From NCBI GenBank assembly GCA_963582935.1, contig CAUZSH010000060.1, positions 1-12,999 on the forward strand: a DNA stretch of 12,999 bases. Reading direction: 5' to 3'. Each line of letters opens with the position of its first letter. Position 1 is the stretch's first letter. The position numbers and the translations under genes were made by a program. The stretch is from CAUZSH01 sp963582935. Its GTDB lineage: Bacteria; Pseudomonadota; Gammaproteobacteria; Francisellales; Francisellaceae. The notes below the pieces were generated by a model that did no database searches, was not told where the DNA came from, and was given only the letters and a program-made list of their open reading frames with translations. Positions 7,223 to 12,999 of this stretch are shown here, one piece after another.

Positions 7223-7915
7223 ATGAAAATCATCACCACACCCCTATTAGTTGCAACACTGCTTTCAACTGCTTTACTTGCAGGTTGCAGTATTTCTCCC
7301 ATCGAAACGCCCGTTATCAACTCTTATGGCATTCTCCCCTCACAATCTGATGCAACAGATACAAAGCAAATGCAACAAAACAAAAAAACCATCATTTACA
7401 TTGCTGAAATGACGGCAACCAACCCTTATGACACCACACAAATTTTTTACTCAAAATCCACTTATCAGATACAAGCCTATAATTATAATCAATGGATGGC
7501 GCCTCCTGCTAACATGTTGACAAATGTCTTAACTCAACACTTCAATCATTCTAAAAATGTCCTTGCGGTTTCAGGGAATTACATTGGAAGCAGTCAATTG
7601 CGCCTGACAACACGCTTAAACAGTCTGATACAGGACTTTACTCAAAGTGGGACATCAACAAATGTGGTACTAAATATCACAGCAATTGCTACAAACTCTA
7701 ACTCAGGGGTAACGCTTGAAACAAAAAATTTCATTGTAAATGTCATGGCTGCTCCCAACCCTCTAGGGATGGTTAAGGCCACCAACGAGGCAACGAATAA
7801 AATGGTGATTGAAATTGCAAATTGGATTCAAAAAGTAAAAATTCCTGTCACAAAAAATCAAGAGACTTCAAATCAAGAGCCTTCTAAAGTAATACATAAT
7901 AACGTACCGCTATAA
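7223..7915 (+). CDS. ABC-type transport auxiliary lipoprotein (PqiC/ABC_trans_aux type)
   Basis: A 230-aa lipoprotein: signal peptide MKIITTPLLVATLLSTALLA ending in lipobox LAGC with the lipidated Cys at 22. The Ser after Cys suggests outer-membrane sorting. The mature start SISPIETPVINSYGILPSQ fits the PF03886 pattern of a Tyr-containing strand soon after the lipid anchor, and the later MAPPANMLTNVLTQHF segment fits the domain. The last 20 or so residues are polar and low complexity. In systems of this layout (for example Pseudomonas PA3211-PA3214) a lipoprotein accompanies the MCE protein and probably links it to the outer membrane. AGGAGA lies at 7210-7216, and two bases separate it from mlaD. 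It is the last gene of the operon; a small gene converges on it from the other strand with 2 bp between them. Confidence 0.85.
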   Translation: MKIITTPLLVATLLSTALLAGCSISPIETPVINSYGILPSQSDATDTKQMQQNKKTIIYIAEMTATNPYDTTQIFYSKSTYQIQAYNYNQWMAPPANMLTNVLTQHFNHSKNVLAVSGNYIGSSQLRLTTRLNSLIQDFTQSGTSTNVVLNITAIATNSNSGVTLETKNFIVNVMAAPNPLGMVKATNEATNKMVIEIANWIQKVKIPVTKNQETSNQEPSKVIHNNVPL

Positions 7916-7917
7916 AA

Positions 7918-8061
7918 TCACTTCATCCACATTACAGATTTTACGCGAATTTCTTTGATTTCTTGATCCTCTTCACCCTCATGCATCATTGCTGATATGC
8001 CCAGCTTTATTTGATGAAACACTGCCCGAGAATCTTGTTTAATCTGGGCTAGAAACTTCAT
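7918..8061 (-). CDS. Hypothetical 47-aa protein
   Basis: A short minus-strand frame starting MKFLAQIKQDSRAVFHQIKL, ending EIRVKSVMWMK, with GGAG 7 nt before the ATG (TTAGGAGATTTTATG). It has no signal peptide or membrane helix; it reads as an amphipathic helix followed by a charged EGEEDQEIKEI segment and a short strand. I do not recognise a family. The strong ribosome site, the reasonable amino acid composition and the tight convergence with the lipoprotein gene argue that it is real. A TTGACA at 8122-8127 (minus) with a poor -10 17 bp on could be its promoter. Decay of a larger gene is the alternative. Confidence 0.55.
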   Translation of the reverse strand: MKFLAQIKQDSRAVFHQIKLGISAMMHEGEEDQEIKEIRVKSVMWMK

Positions 8062-8098
8062 AAAATCTCCTAATCACATTCGCCTATAGAAACAAGTC

Positions 8099-8127
8099 TA
8101 GACAGCATTATGAAGATTTCCTGTCAA
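8099..8127 (-). promoter_or_regulatory. Weak candidate promoter for the 47-aa gene
   Basis: A perfect TTGACA (minus strand, 8127-8122) is followed after 17 bp by TGTCTA, a poor -10. An 8-bp palindrome GTCTAGAC (8096-8103) overlaps the -10. Confidence 0.22.
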
Positions 8128-8151
8128 TACAGATAAAAAGTTAAAAATATC

Positions 8152-8190
8152 ATACTGACCCCACATGACAGCAACATAAATATACTGACC
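8152..8190 (+). repeat. Direct repeat ATACTGACC in front of the IS3 remnant
   Basis: ATACTGACC occurs at 8152-8160 and 8182-8190. The second copy runs into the IS3 left end. The first is followed by CCACATGACA, so it may be a relic of a related element end. Confidence 0.4.
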
Positions 8191-8210
8191 TACCCCTCCA
8201 ATTTGGGACA
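8186..8210 (+). repeat. Left inverted repeat of IS3-family remnant
   Basis: Begins TGACCTACCCCTCCAATTTG; pairs with the reverse complement of 8740-8764 at 19 of 25 positions. Confidence 0.72.
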
Positions 8211-8239
8211 ATCACCAACCCAGAATAGAGGAATAAAAA

Positions 8240-8503
8240 ATGATACGTACAAGGCACACAGGAGAGTTCAAGCGTGAGGCAGTTAAACTCGCTTTAGAGT
8301 CAGATGAGACCTACAAGGTAATATCTGATAATCCAGGTATAAATTACAAAACTCTGACCTATTGGATTCGAGCAAGCATGGCCTCTAATACTGACAAGGA
8401 TAAAGATATCGCTTATAAATCTCGTTATCAGCAACTCATGGTAAGCCGTATCAAATTTTGGATACTCTCTTTTGAAGCTTTCAATATTCTCAATAAAGAT
8501 TAA
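8240..8503 (+). pseudogene. IS3-family transposase OrfA, 3' part lost
   Basis: Starts IRTRHTGEFKREAVKLALES, the HTH_21/transposase_8 start of IS3-family OrfA, then NYKTLTYWIR (recognition helix) and SMASNTDKDKDIAYKSRYQQ. Resemblance stops at about 8441, just where the OrfA leucine zipper (LMxENRRLKxQL) should begin. The remaining 20 codons to the TAA at 8501-8503 are unrelated. GAGGA at 8228-8232 is its ribosome site. The product could at most be a short DNA-binding fragment. Confidence 0.82.
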
Positions 8504-8608
8504 TTTATACGTCTGAAGTTTACGTTTATTGTGGTTTGGATAAGCCATAACAGCCTGATTTGTATGGGCTTATAATTTGCAGGCTGTATTATATACATTT
8601 CTGAAAGG
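8441..8608. other. Unassigned insert between the two halves of the IS3 remnant
   Basis: This stretch does not resemble either transposase gene. The minus strand carries a frame reading MAYPNHNKRKLQTYKLIFI then ENIESFKREYPKFDTAY, which looks protein-like but is unrecognised. A perfect 8-bp inverted repeat, ACAGCCTG (8550-8557) and CAGGCTGT (8580-8587), encloses a 22-nt loop. Confidence 0.3.
8550..8587. repeat. Inverted repeat with 8-bp arms
   Basis: ACAGCCTG and CAGGCTGT, perfect complementarity, 22-nt loop; no U-tract follows, so it is not a typical intrinsic terminator. Confidence 0.5.
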
Positions 8609-8775
8609 GTGTCAAAAAAAGGGATTTCCTAATATATAGAACATTAAAGGTGGAATTAATTAATGATGAAAATTACCGAACAAGAGAAGAGGCAAAATCA
8701 TCAACATTTGAATATATGATGAAATCTCAATTACAAAAGTGCCTCAATTTGACGGGGTAGCTCACTAAAAGAGTA
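8609..8775 (+). pseudogene. IS3-family transposase OrfB, C-terminal scraps in several frames
   Basis: A frame around 8638-8715 reads RTLKVELINDENYRTREEAK then SSTFEYM, the conserved C-terminal part of IS3 OrfB (FHTLKxELxxxxxYxTREEAKxxIFEYI). Just before it, in another frame, VSKKG resembles the MSxKGNxYDNA motif without the YDNA and catalytic Glu region. After it the C-terminal LNYKSPxxF region appears as LNYKSAS in one frame and PQFDGVAH in another, ending at a TAA at 8773-8775. Several small deletions and frameshifts are therefore present, and the upstream DDE core is gone. Confidence 0.72.
8740..8764 (-). repeat. Right inverted repeat of IS3-family remnant
   Basis: On the minus strand begins TGAGCTACCCCGTCAAATTG; it overlaps the scrap of OrfB C-terminus, as is usual for IS3 right ends. 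Confidence 0.7.
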
Positions 8776-8800
8776 AATCAAATGATTGGATATTGAAAGA

Positions 8801-10012
8801 TTAAACCGCTGAAGTTTGCCCCGATTCCAATATTGTTGATTCGGTTTTTTGCTCCGTGTTTTTTACCCATACACAAGCAAGGCTTAGGATAATCAGTATA
8901 CCGCCCAATGGTAATTGAGTGGTAACTGGAATAGTTGACGAAAACCAGACAACAAGTCCCGCGCCAACACTTTGCATCCCACCACATATTGCACCTGCCG
9001 TACCTGACACCAAACGCAACTGTTCCAGTGCCTTAGTAGTTGCCGTTGGAAATATAATACCTGAACCAAAGAAGAAAATACTTGCTGGCAATATAACCGA
9101 CCATATGCTCACGATATACTCCATACCAAAAACAAACATCATTAGGGCCGCGAGCGCGTTTATATTAATCCCTATTTTGATTAAGGAATTAACGCTTAAT
9201 TTATCTTTAAATTTGCTTACTAAATAAGAACCAAGCATATAAGCAGGTAAAGGAATGACAAATAAAACACTGGTTTGAATGGGCGAGAGCTTCAAAACTT
9301 CACCAAACAATACGCCCATATTAGTTTCAATTACAGAAACGACAGACATCACCACAATAAGATAAAATAAATTAAATTTAAAACTCGGGCATTTAAATAC
9401 CGTTTTAAATCCAACAAGCACATTTGGCGTCTCAGGCGATTTTGCAGGGCGGGTTTCTTTAAAAAAAAATGCTTGCATTACAAGCACAATGACACTTAAC
9501 ACGCCTAAAAACATGAATATAGATTTCCAGCCAAAATGGCTTCCTAAGAAACCACCCATAATAGGTGCCGCAAGTGGTGCCAAAACAATACACATACTTA
9601 CATAGCTGTTCGCAGTTAAAAGTTCTTTCCCGCGATAGCAATCAACCATAATGGTTCTTGCCATAACGCCTGCTACAGCAATACCCATACCTTGAATAAA
9701 AGATCCTGCCAGTAAAGTATTAAATGTTTGCGCTTGAAATGCGATTGACGTGCCCACAATAAAAATCATCAACCCTGCAAGAATCGTTGGACGTCTACCA
9801 AAATAATCTGACAAAGGACCCCAAATAAATTGAAAAAAACCATAGGGTAAAAGATAAGCGGCAATCAAAAGTTGTACGGATGAAGGGCGCACTTGGAAAT
9901 GCTCTGCAATATTTGCCATAATAGGCATATTAATGGTGTTGGTTAATTGTCCAACCATCACCAAGCTAAGCAATAAGCTTAATACTTTGAAAAAACGCAC
10001 TCTATCGCCCAC
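8801..10012 (-). CDS. emrD: Multidrug efflux MFS transporter, EmrD-like (Bcr/CflA family)
   Basis: An inner-membrane proton-driven drug exporter of the 12-helix DHA1 type. MGQLTNT-type helix 1 (VGQLTNTINMPIMANIAEHF), then VQLLIAAYLLPYGFFQFIWG, motif A GPLSDYFGRRP between helices 2 and 3, QGMGIAVAGVMARTIMVD in helix 4 and a helix-5 segment LAPLAAPIMGGFLG all follow E. coli EmrD closely. Length is about 403 aa, normal for the family. The frame opens at a TTG (10024), but GGAG at 10019-10022 sits 6 nt before a GTG at 10012, which I take as the start. The polar tail TEQKTESTILESGQTSAV is unremarkable. It is transcribed away from the LysR gene at 10203, which probably regulates it. The substrate cannot be read from sequence. 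Confidence 0.9.
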   Translation of the reverse strand: MGDRVRFFKVLSLLLSLVMVGQLTNTINMPIMANIAEHFQVRPSSVQLLIAAYLLPYGFFQFIWGPLSDYFGRRPTILAGLMIFIVGTSIAFQAQTFNTLLAGSFIQGMGIAVAGVMARTIMVDCYRGKELLTANSYVSMCIVLAPLAAPIMGGFLGSHFGWKSIFMFLGVLSVIVLVMQAFFFKETRPAKSPETPNVLVGFKTVFKCPSFKFNLFYLIVVMSVVSVIETNMGVLFGEVLKLSPIQTSVLFVIPLPAYMLGSYLVSKFKDKLSVNSLIKIGININALAALMMFVFGMEYIVSIWSVILPASIFFFGSGIIFPTATTKALEQLRLVSGTAGAICGGMQSVGAGLVVWFSSTIPVTTQLPLGGILIILSLACVWVKNTEQKTESTILESGQTSAV

Positions 10013-10063
10013 AATAAACTCCAAATTAAATTATAAATCAACCTCCCTGAAAACTTCTTATCT

Positions 10064-10111
10064 TGAATATTTCGTAAATTCATTAGTGCACTAGACAACA
10101 ATAATGGTCTA
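10064..10111. promoter_or_regulatory. Cluster of palindromes between emrD and lysR, candidate LysR operator
   Basis: Three dyads lie close together: TGAATATTTCGTAAATTCA (10064-10082, six of nine pairs match), the perfect 10-bp palindrome TAGTGCACTA (10084-10093), and TAGAC/GTCTA arms (10092-10111). LysR proteins normally bind such dyads between divergent genes. Confidence 0.4.
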
Positions 10112-10153
10112 TGTCTTACGCCATCAATGTGCAACAACCTAGAAGCATTGTAA

Positions 10154-10181
10154 TTGTTATATTTTCAAATTAAACTATAAA
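10154..10181 (+). promoter_or_regulatory. Candidate promoter of the LysR gene
   Basis: TTGTTA (10154-10159), a 16-bp spacer and TATAAA (10176-10181) lie about 20 bp before the start codon. Confidence 0.4.
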
Positions 10182-10202
10182 TATGACAATCACTTTTTCT
10201 AT

Positions 10203-11144
10203 ATGGAAAAAATGAAGCAAATACAAAATATTATCCTCTTTAAACAAATTGTGGATGCTGGAAGTTTATCCAAGGCGGCGGATCAATTAGAAATTTCTGT
10301 TTCACAAGTCAGCAAGCGCTTAGTAAAACTTGAAAAAGAACTGGGCGTTTGTTTAATTCAACGTACCACTCGCAACTCTGCCATGACACCTGCCGGAGAA
10401 CTGCTCTATCAAAAAGCACAAATCATAGATATGCAAGCACATGAGGCCTGGGATCAGGTCCTTGAGCTACGCGATGAACCTTGTGGACAAATAAAAGTTG
10501 CGGCCCATGTGTCCATTGGTCTAAGGCTAGTATCGAAGTTTATTGCTGAATTTATAAAGCGTTATCCCCAGATTGAAGTTGAACTTTATCTTGATGATAA
10601 TGAAATTGAATTTATCGAAGCAGGATGTGACCTCGCTATCCGAGGATATGTCTTTCATGGAGAACAAAGCTTACCTGACTCTGGATATCACGCTAAGAAA
10701 ATTTTGTCCTTGCCCGTAAAATATTGTGCCAGCACTAAATACATTGAACAATTCGGAGCACCAAAATTTCCAAATGAGCTCATTCATCACCATTGCTTGA
10801 ATTACAGCTTTCATAGTTCTTTCACGCCAAATAATACCAGCCGCTCATGGGTGTTTTTAGTTAATTCACACATAAAATTATTTCCTATTAAACAAGTATT
10901 TTCCACCAATAACCCAGAAGCCTTATACTCAATGGTTCAATCTGGTGCTGGCATTGGCGCCATACCCTATCTTGCTATTGAGAGCCAACTAACAAACGGA
11001 ACACTGATTGAAGTTCTTAAAGAGTATAATTGTGAAAGATCAGATACCTTTATATTTTATGCTAATAGCAAACTTGTCTCGAAAAAAATAAGGTTGTTTA
11101 TAGATGAATTGAGTCAATATTGTGTAAAAAGATCTAAACTTTAA
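10203..11144 (+). CDS. LysR-family transcriptional regulator
   Basis: A 313-aa DNA-binding regulator of normal LysR length. Residues about 4-63 form the winged helix-turn-helix: IILFKQIVDAGSLSKAADQL, EISVSQVSKRLVKLEKELGV, CLIQRTTRNSAMTPAGELLY. The linker helix and the periplasmic-binding-like effector domain follow (about 95-305), with GLRLVSKFIAEFIKRYPQIE, DLAIRGY and the late MVQSGAGIGAIPYLAIESQL typical of the family. The ATG at 10203 has no ribosome site; an in-frame ATG at 10212 (MKQIQN, the usual LysR start point) is preceded by GGA and is a reasonable alternative. It is divergent from the EmrD-like pump across a palindrome-containing region, so control of the pump and of itself is likely. 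The effector is unknown. Confidence 0.92.
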   Translation: MEKMKQIQNIILFKQIVDAGSLSKAADQLEISVSQVSKRLVKLEKELGVCLIQRTTRNSAMTPAGELLYQKAQIIDMQAHEAWDQVLELRDEPCGQIKVAAHVSIGLRLVSKFIAEFIKRYPQIEVELYLDDNEIEFIEAGCDLAIRGYVFHGEQSLPDSGYHAKKILSLPVKYCASTKYIEQFGAPKFPNELIHHHCLNYSFHSSFTPNNTSRSWVFLVNSHIKLFPIKQVFSTNNPEALYSMVQSGAGIGAIPYLAIESQLTNGTLIEVLKEYNCERSDTFIFYANSKLVSKKIRLFIDELSQYCVKRSKL

Positions 11145-11266
11145 GGCAATCTCTCATACCCGCGTGAGCATTTGATAACTATTAATTAGTCAATTTCTGT
11201 TTTAAAGCTTATTTCCCAAAAATACTTCTTTTTTTTATTGCGTGTTGCTCGGTCGTTCATAGATTC
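11145..11266. other. AT-rich intergenic spacer after lysR
   Basis: I see no gene or convincing terminator here. A weak interrupted dyad around TTGATAACTATTAATTAGTC (about 11172-11192) is too AT-rich to call. Confidence 0.3.
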
Positions 11267-11285
11267 CCACGGACCTGGTCCGTGG
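11267..11285. repeat. Perfect 9-bp-arm hairpin at IS200-type right end
   Basis: CCACGGACC and GGTCCGTGG separated by one T; probably folds with a 7-bp stem and 5-nt loop, and would serve as the right-end recognition hairpin for TnpA. Confidence 0.6.
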
Positions 11286-11305
11286 TGCTTGGCGGCGTAG
11301 CCGCT

Positions 11306-11322
11306 GCATAACTACGTTATGC
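11306..11322. repeat. 7-bp-arm hairpin after tnpA
   Basis: GCATAAC, TAC loop, GTTATGC, 5 bp beyond the tnpA stop codon; could also act as an mRNA-ending or protecting structure. Confidence 0.5.
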
Positions 11323-11326
11323 CCAA

Positions 11327-11609
11327 TTACAGATCTAATTCGATCTGACCTGAATCCTCTTTCCCTTGGTGCTCGATATATTTACGGATAACCTTTTCAT
11401 CAACGCCTACGCTACTGACGAAAAAGCCTGGCGACCAAAAAATATTTTCTTTCCAATATACATCTTTTAACCAACTGAATTTATTTCGTAAACATACCGT
11501 CGACTGGCTTTTACGATCCCGGATTCAAGACCTTGCGGCGGTATTTACATACCCTTACAATATGATATTGAAGCCTGTATACGCCATGCGCTGATTTATA
11601 GGTTTTCAT
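11327..11609 (-). pseudogene. IS200/IS605 TnpA, HUH centre deleted and frameshifted
   Basis: From ATG at 11609 the minus strand reads MKTYKSAHGVYRLQYHIVRV then CKYRRKVLNPGS and stops; this is the N-terminus of IS200-type TnpA. In another frame downstream, DRKSQSTVCLRNKFSWLKDV, YWKENIFWSPGFFVSSVGVD, EKVIRKYIEHQGKEDSGQIE and LDL form its C-terminus, including the catalytic-tyrosine region IRKYIEHQ, ending with TAA at 11327-11329. The middle 50 or so residues, with the HUH motif (HVHMLV-type), are gone, and the two parts are out of frame at about 11520. It cannot be an active transposase. Confidence 0.85.
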
Positions 11610-11644
11610 TCACCCATTATACCGCCTTAAGGCTCATTCACCCA
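11606..11644. repeat. 11-bp direct repeats flanking a palindrome at IS200-type left end
   Basis: TCATTCACCCA at 11606-11616 and 11634-11644, with GCCTTAAGGC (11624-11633) between. The first copy overlaps the tnpA start codon. Confidence 0.55.
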
Positions 11645-12076
11645 CGGGTATCATCCATGGCACTCTGTCTTCGACCGTATAGATGAAAAAACGTGTACCA
11701 CCGCAAATTTCAACAATAACGCAATAACTTTTGTCACGAAAGATATTCCAATTACATACAATCAAAAAAAATTGAGTTGTATGAGGACGGAATTGGATTG
11801 CTACTCGTAACCCAAAATACGATAGGAAACAATATTTACATCGCAGAAATAAATCAAAAAAATCTGACAGAAGCAAAGCTTGGAATAATGTTTATAAACC
11901 CATTCCACCCTCAAACAAAGACTCAAAAAAATCAAAACATCCAAAAAGCTGAATTATTTAAGTATGTCGACAATAACTTTATAAGAGACGATAGAACTAA
12001 CGACAAGGATCTAAGTTTAACGTGCCATAGCAATCAGTCTGGGAGTAATATCACCTTTACGTGTAAGTGTAGCTAA
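11631..12076 (+). pseudogene. Unrecognised protein gene remnant, two frames joined at an A8 run
   Basis: Upstream of the A8 run at 11764-11771 one frame (open from 11631) reads TCTTANFNNNAITFVTKDIP then ITYNQKK; downstream the -1 frame reads KIELYEDGIGLLLVTQNTIG, NNIYIAEINQKNLTEAKLGI, MFINPF and so on to SLTCHSNQSGSNITFTCKCS and TAA at 12074-12076. Read across the run the two halves make one smooth sequence, so I think this is a single gene with a -1 shift. The downstream part alone opens at a TTG (11777) without a ribosome site. There is no start or signal sequence; the 5' end appears to have been replaced by the IS200-type element. Three cysteines near the C-terminus suggest an exported protein, but this is a guess. 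Its stop overlaps the dinG stop by 3 bases on the opposite strand. Confidence 0.5.
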
Positions 12077-12999
12077 ACTGAAACCGTAAAACCAGGCAAA
12101 TTCTCCAGCATCATTTTCCCATAACCTTTTGTTTTCAAACGATTATCTAAAATCACTACTTCCCCTGAATCATTTTCATCCCGAATCAAACGCCCCACCA
12201 TTTGCGTCAGCTTTAAAGATGCCTCAGGTAATGACACTTCAAAAAATGATCGTTTCCCCTGAGACTCCAGCCACTCATTTCGAGTTTGCGCAATAGGGTC
12301 TGTAGGTACTGAAAAAGGAAGCTTGTGAATAATTAAGGTCTCCAAGTATTTTCCAGGTAAATCCACACCTTCTGCAAAACTATCCACACCAAAAATAATG
12401 GAAGGCTTTCCAAAATCAATCATCTTCTTATGCGATGAAATCATGGCTGATTTTGACTTATCGCCCTGCATGATGATTGAAGACTGGAATTTCTTTGGCA
12501 TAAGTTCAAAGCATTTACGCATGGCATATAAACTGGTAAAAAGCACCAGCACGCCTTTTTTTGTTTTCTTCGCAGCTTCAATTTTTGAGGCAATAATCAC
12601 CGCACTTTCCTTGATATGATCTGCTGACTGCTGTGGAGCAAAAGCCAATTTTGGCAGCAACAATTGAGATTTCTGATAATCAAATGGCGATGCTAAATAA
12701 AATGTCTTTGTATCTTCCTCTAAACCCATTGCAGTTAAAAATCGTTCAAAAGTCCCTAAAGAGCGAATCGTTGCTGAACACATGATGACACTATTTTGTA
12801 TTTGACTCCAAAATAACTGCTGTAGCAAGTGCCCCGCCACCGTTGCGGAAACAGAAACAGTATAGTCTTCAACAGGAGCTTCTGCCTTCTCAATATTTTT
12901 TTCCGAGCTCTCGCCAGAAGTTACCACATGATCATGCCGATTGGGTTCAATCCATTTTGCCACAGGCGGTTCAGACAAACAGACTAACATATCCCAAAC
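12073..12999 (-). CDS. dinG: ATP-dependent helicase DinG, C-terminal part (5' end outside window)
   Basis: An XPD-like superfamily 2 DNA helicase that unwinds R-loops and D-loops at stalled replication forks. The frame is open to the window edge, so about 308 C-terminal residues of a protein usually near 650-720 aa are seen; the Walker motifs and iron-sulfur region lie beyond the window. Numbering from the Met at 12990: IMCSATIRS (69-77), SPFDYQKSQ (101-109), VLFTSLYAMRKC (149-160), GVDSFAEGVDLPGKYLETLI (201-220) as motif V, IHKLPFSVPTDP (221-232) and motif VI LTQMVGRLIRDENDSGEVVI (261-280). All key C-terminal helicase motifs are intact. Its 3' end meets the frameshifted remnant on the other strand. 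Confidence 0.9.
   Translation of the reverse strand, partial: VWDMLVCLSEPPVAKWIEPNRHDHVVTSGESSEKNIEKAEAPVEDYTVSVSATVAGHLLQQLFWSQIQNSVIMCSATIRSLGTFERFLTAMGLEEDTKTFYLASPFDYQKSQLLLPKLAFAPQQSADHIKESAVIIASKIEAAKKTKKGVLVLFTSLYAMRKCFELMPKKFQSSIIMQGDKSKSAMISSHKKMIDFGKPSIIFGVDSFAEGVDLPGKYLETLIIHKLPFSVPTDPIAQTRNEWLESQGKRSFFEVSLPEASLKLTQMVGRLIRDENDSGEVVILDNRLKTKGYGKMMLENLPGFTVSV

Larger units (their letters stand above)
8186..8764 (+). mobile_element. Internally deleted IS3-family insertion sequence
   Basis: A 579-bp element bounded by 25-bp imperfect inverted repeats (8186-8210 and 8740-8764, 19 of 25 matching; both begin TGA(C/G)CTACCCC). The inside holds the start of orfA and the end of orfB with an unrelated stretch between. 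Full IS3 elements are about 1.2-1.5 kb, so more than half has been lost. Flanking triplets (TAC and CTA) do not match, so no target duplication is evident. Confidence 0.75.
11267..11644 (-). mobile_element. IS200/IS605-type element remnant with end hairpins
   Basis: A tnpA remnant (11327-11609, minus) lies between structured ends. Downstream of it (lower coordinates) are three hairpins: GCATAAC/GTTATGC (11306-11322), GCGGC/GCCGC (11292-11304) and CCACGGACC/GGTCCGTGG (11267-11285). Upstream of it is the 10-bp palindrome GCCTTAAGGC (11624-11633), flanked by two copies of TCATTCACCCA (11606-11616 and 11634-11644). Imperfect subterminal hairpins rather than inverted repeats are what IS200/IS605 elements use as ends. 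The exact boundaries are not determinable here; the upstream end may extend some tens of bases past 11644. Confidence 0.65.

Noticed and set aside
8919..9227. 102-codon plus-strand frame antisense to emrD
   Set aside because: Shadow of the efflux gene; no ribosome site or family match.
11172..11192. Possible terminator after lysR
   Set aside because: The stem is short, interrupted and almost purely A-T, with no clear U-tract.
11634..11876. 80-codon minus-strand frame ending VEDRVPWMIPVGE
   Set aside because: Runs opposite the frameshifted remnant, with no ribosome site seen. It may partly reflect IS200-type flanking sequence but is not supported as a gene.
1..12999. CRISPR array, tRNA or rRNA gene, toxin-antitoxin pair or phage module
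   Set aside because: No regularly spaced repeats, cloverleaf-like or rRNA-like sequence, and no recognisable toxin, antitoxin or phage proteins were seen.

Overview
The window looks like a piece of an AT-rich (roughly 40% G+C by eye) gammaproteobacterial chromosome. Housekeeping genes are interspersed with decayed insertion sequences. Protein types such as Kbl/Tdh, a DsbB with a DUF5993-like partner, a Mla-type lipid transporter, an EmrD-like efflux pump and DinG, together with many eroded transposases, would suit an IS-burdened lineage such as host-associated Legionellales or Thiotrichales. That placement is inference; no rRNA or other marker is present.

Layout. (1) 1-458: the 3' part of an IS91-type (Y2/HUH) transposase, cut by the window edge and losing similarity to the family after about 300. 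(2) 480-2750: kbl-tdh, the two-gene threonine degradation pathway. (3) 2751-3390: an IS6-family element that kept both transposase ends but lost its catalytic middle, preceded by a short reverse-strand coding scrap. (4) 3425-4179, minus strand: a two-gene unit of a 53-aa DUF5993-like membrane protein followed by dsbB. (5) 4362-7915, plus strand: a compact four-gene lipid ABC transporter operon (STAS-MlaE permease, MlaF ATPase, MlaD substrate-binding protein, PqiC/ABC_trans_aux lipoprotein). (6) 7918-8061, minus strand: a 47-aa small protein gene convergent with that operon. (7) 8186-8764: an IS3-family element with both inverted repeats, the start of orfA and the end of orfB, but no middle. 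(8) 8801-11144: a divergent pair, an EmrD-type drug exporter (minus) and a LysR regulator (plus), with palindromes in the shared intergenic region. (9) 11267-11644: an IS200/IS605-type remnant, again with the middle of tnpA missing. (10) 11631-12076: an unrecognised plus-strand gene remnant whose two halves lie in different frames joined at an A8 run. (11) 12073-12999, minus strand: the C-terminal part of dinG, running off the window.

How it works together. Kbl and Tdh convert threonine to glycine and acetyl-CoA. DsbB and its small partner serve periplasmic disulfide formation. The Mla-like operon should move phospholipid between the inner and outer membranes. The LysR protein probably controls the adjacent pump. 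The strongest cross-cutting observation is that three unrelated transposases (IS6, IS3, IS200) have each lost their middle while keeping both terminal coding segments and, for IS6 and IS3, recognisable element ends. No complete novel system is evident. The least explained items are the 47-aa gene, the frameshifted orphan next to dinG, and the 8441-8608 insert inside the IS3 remnant.
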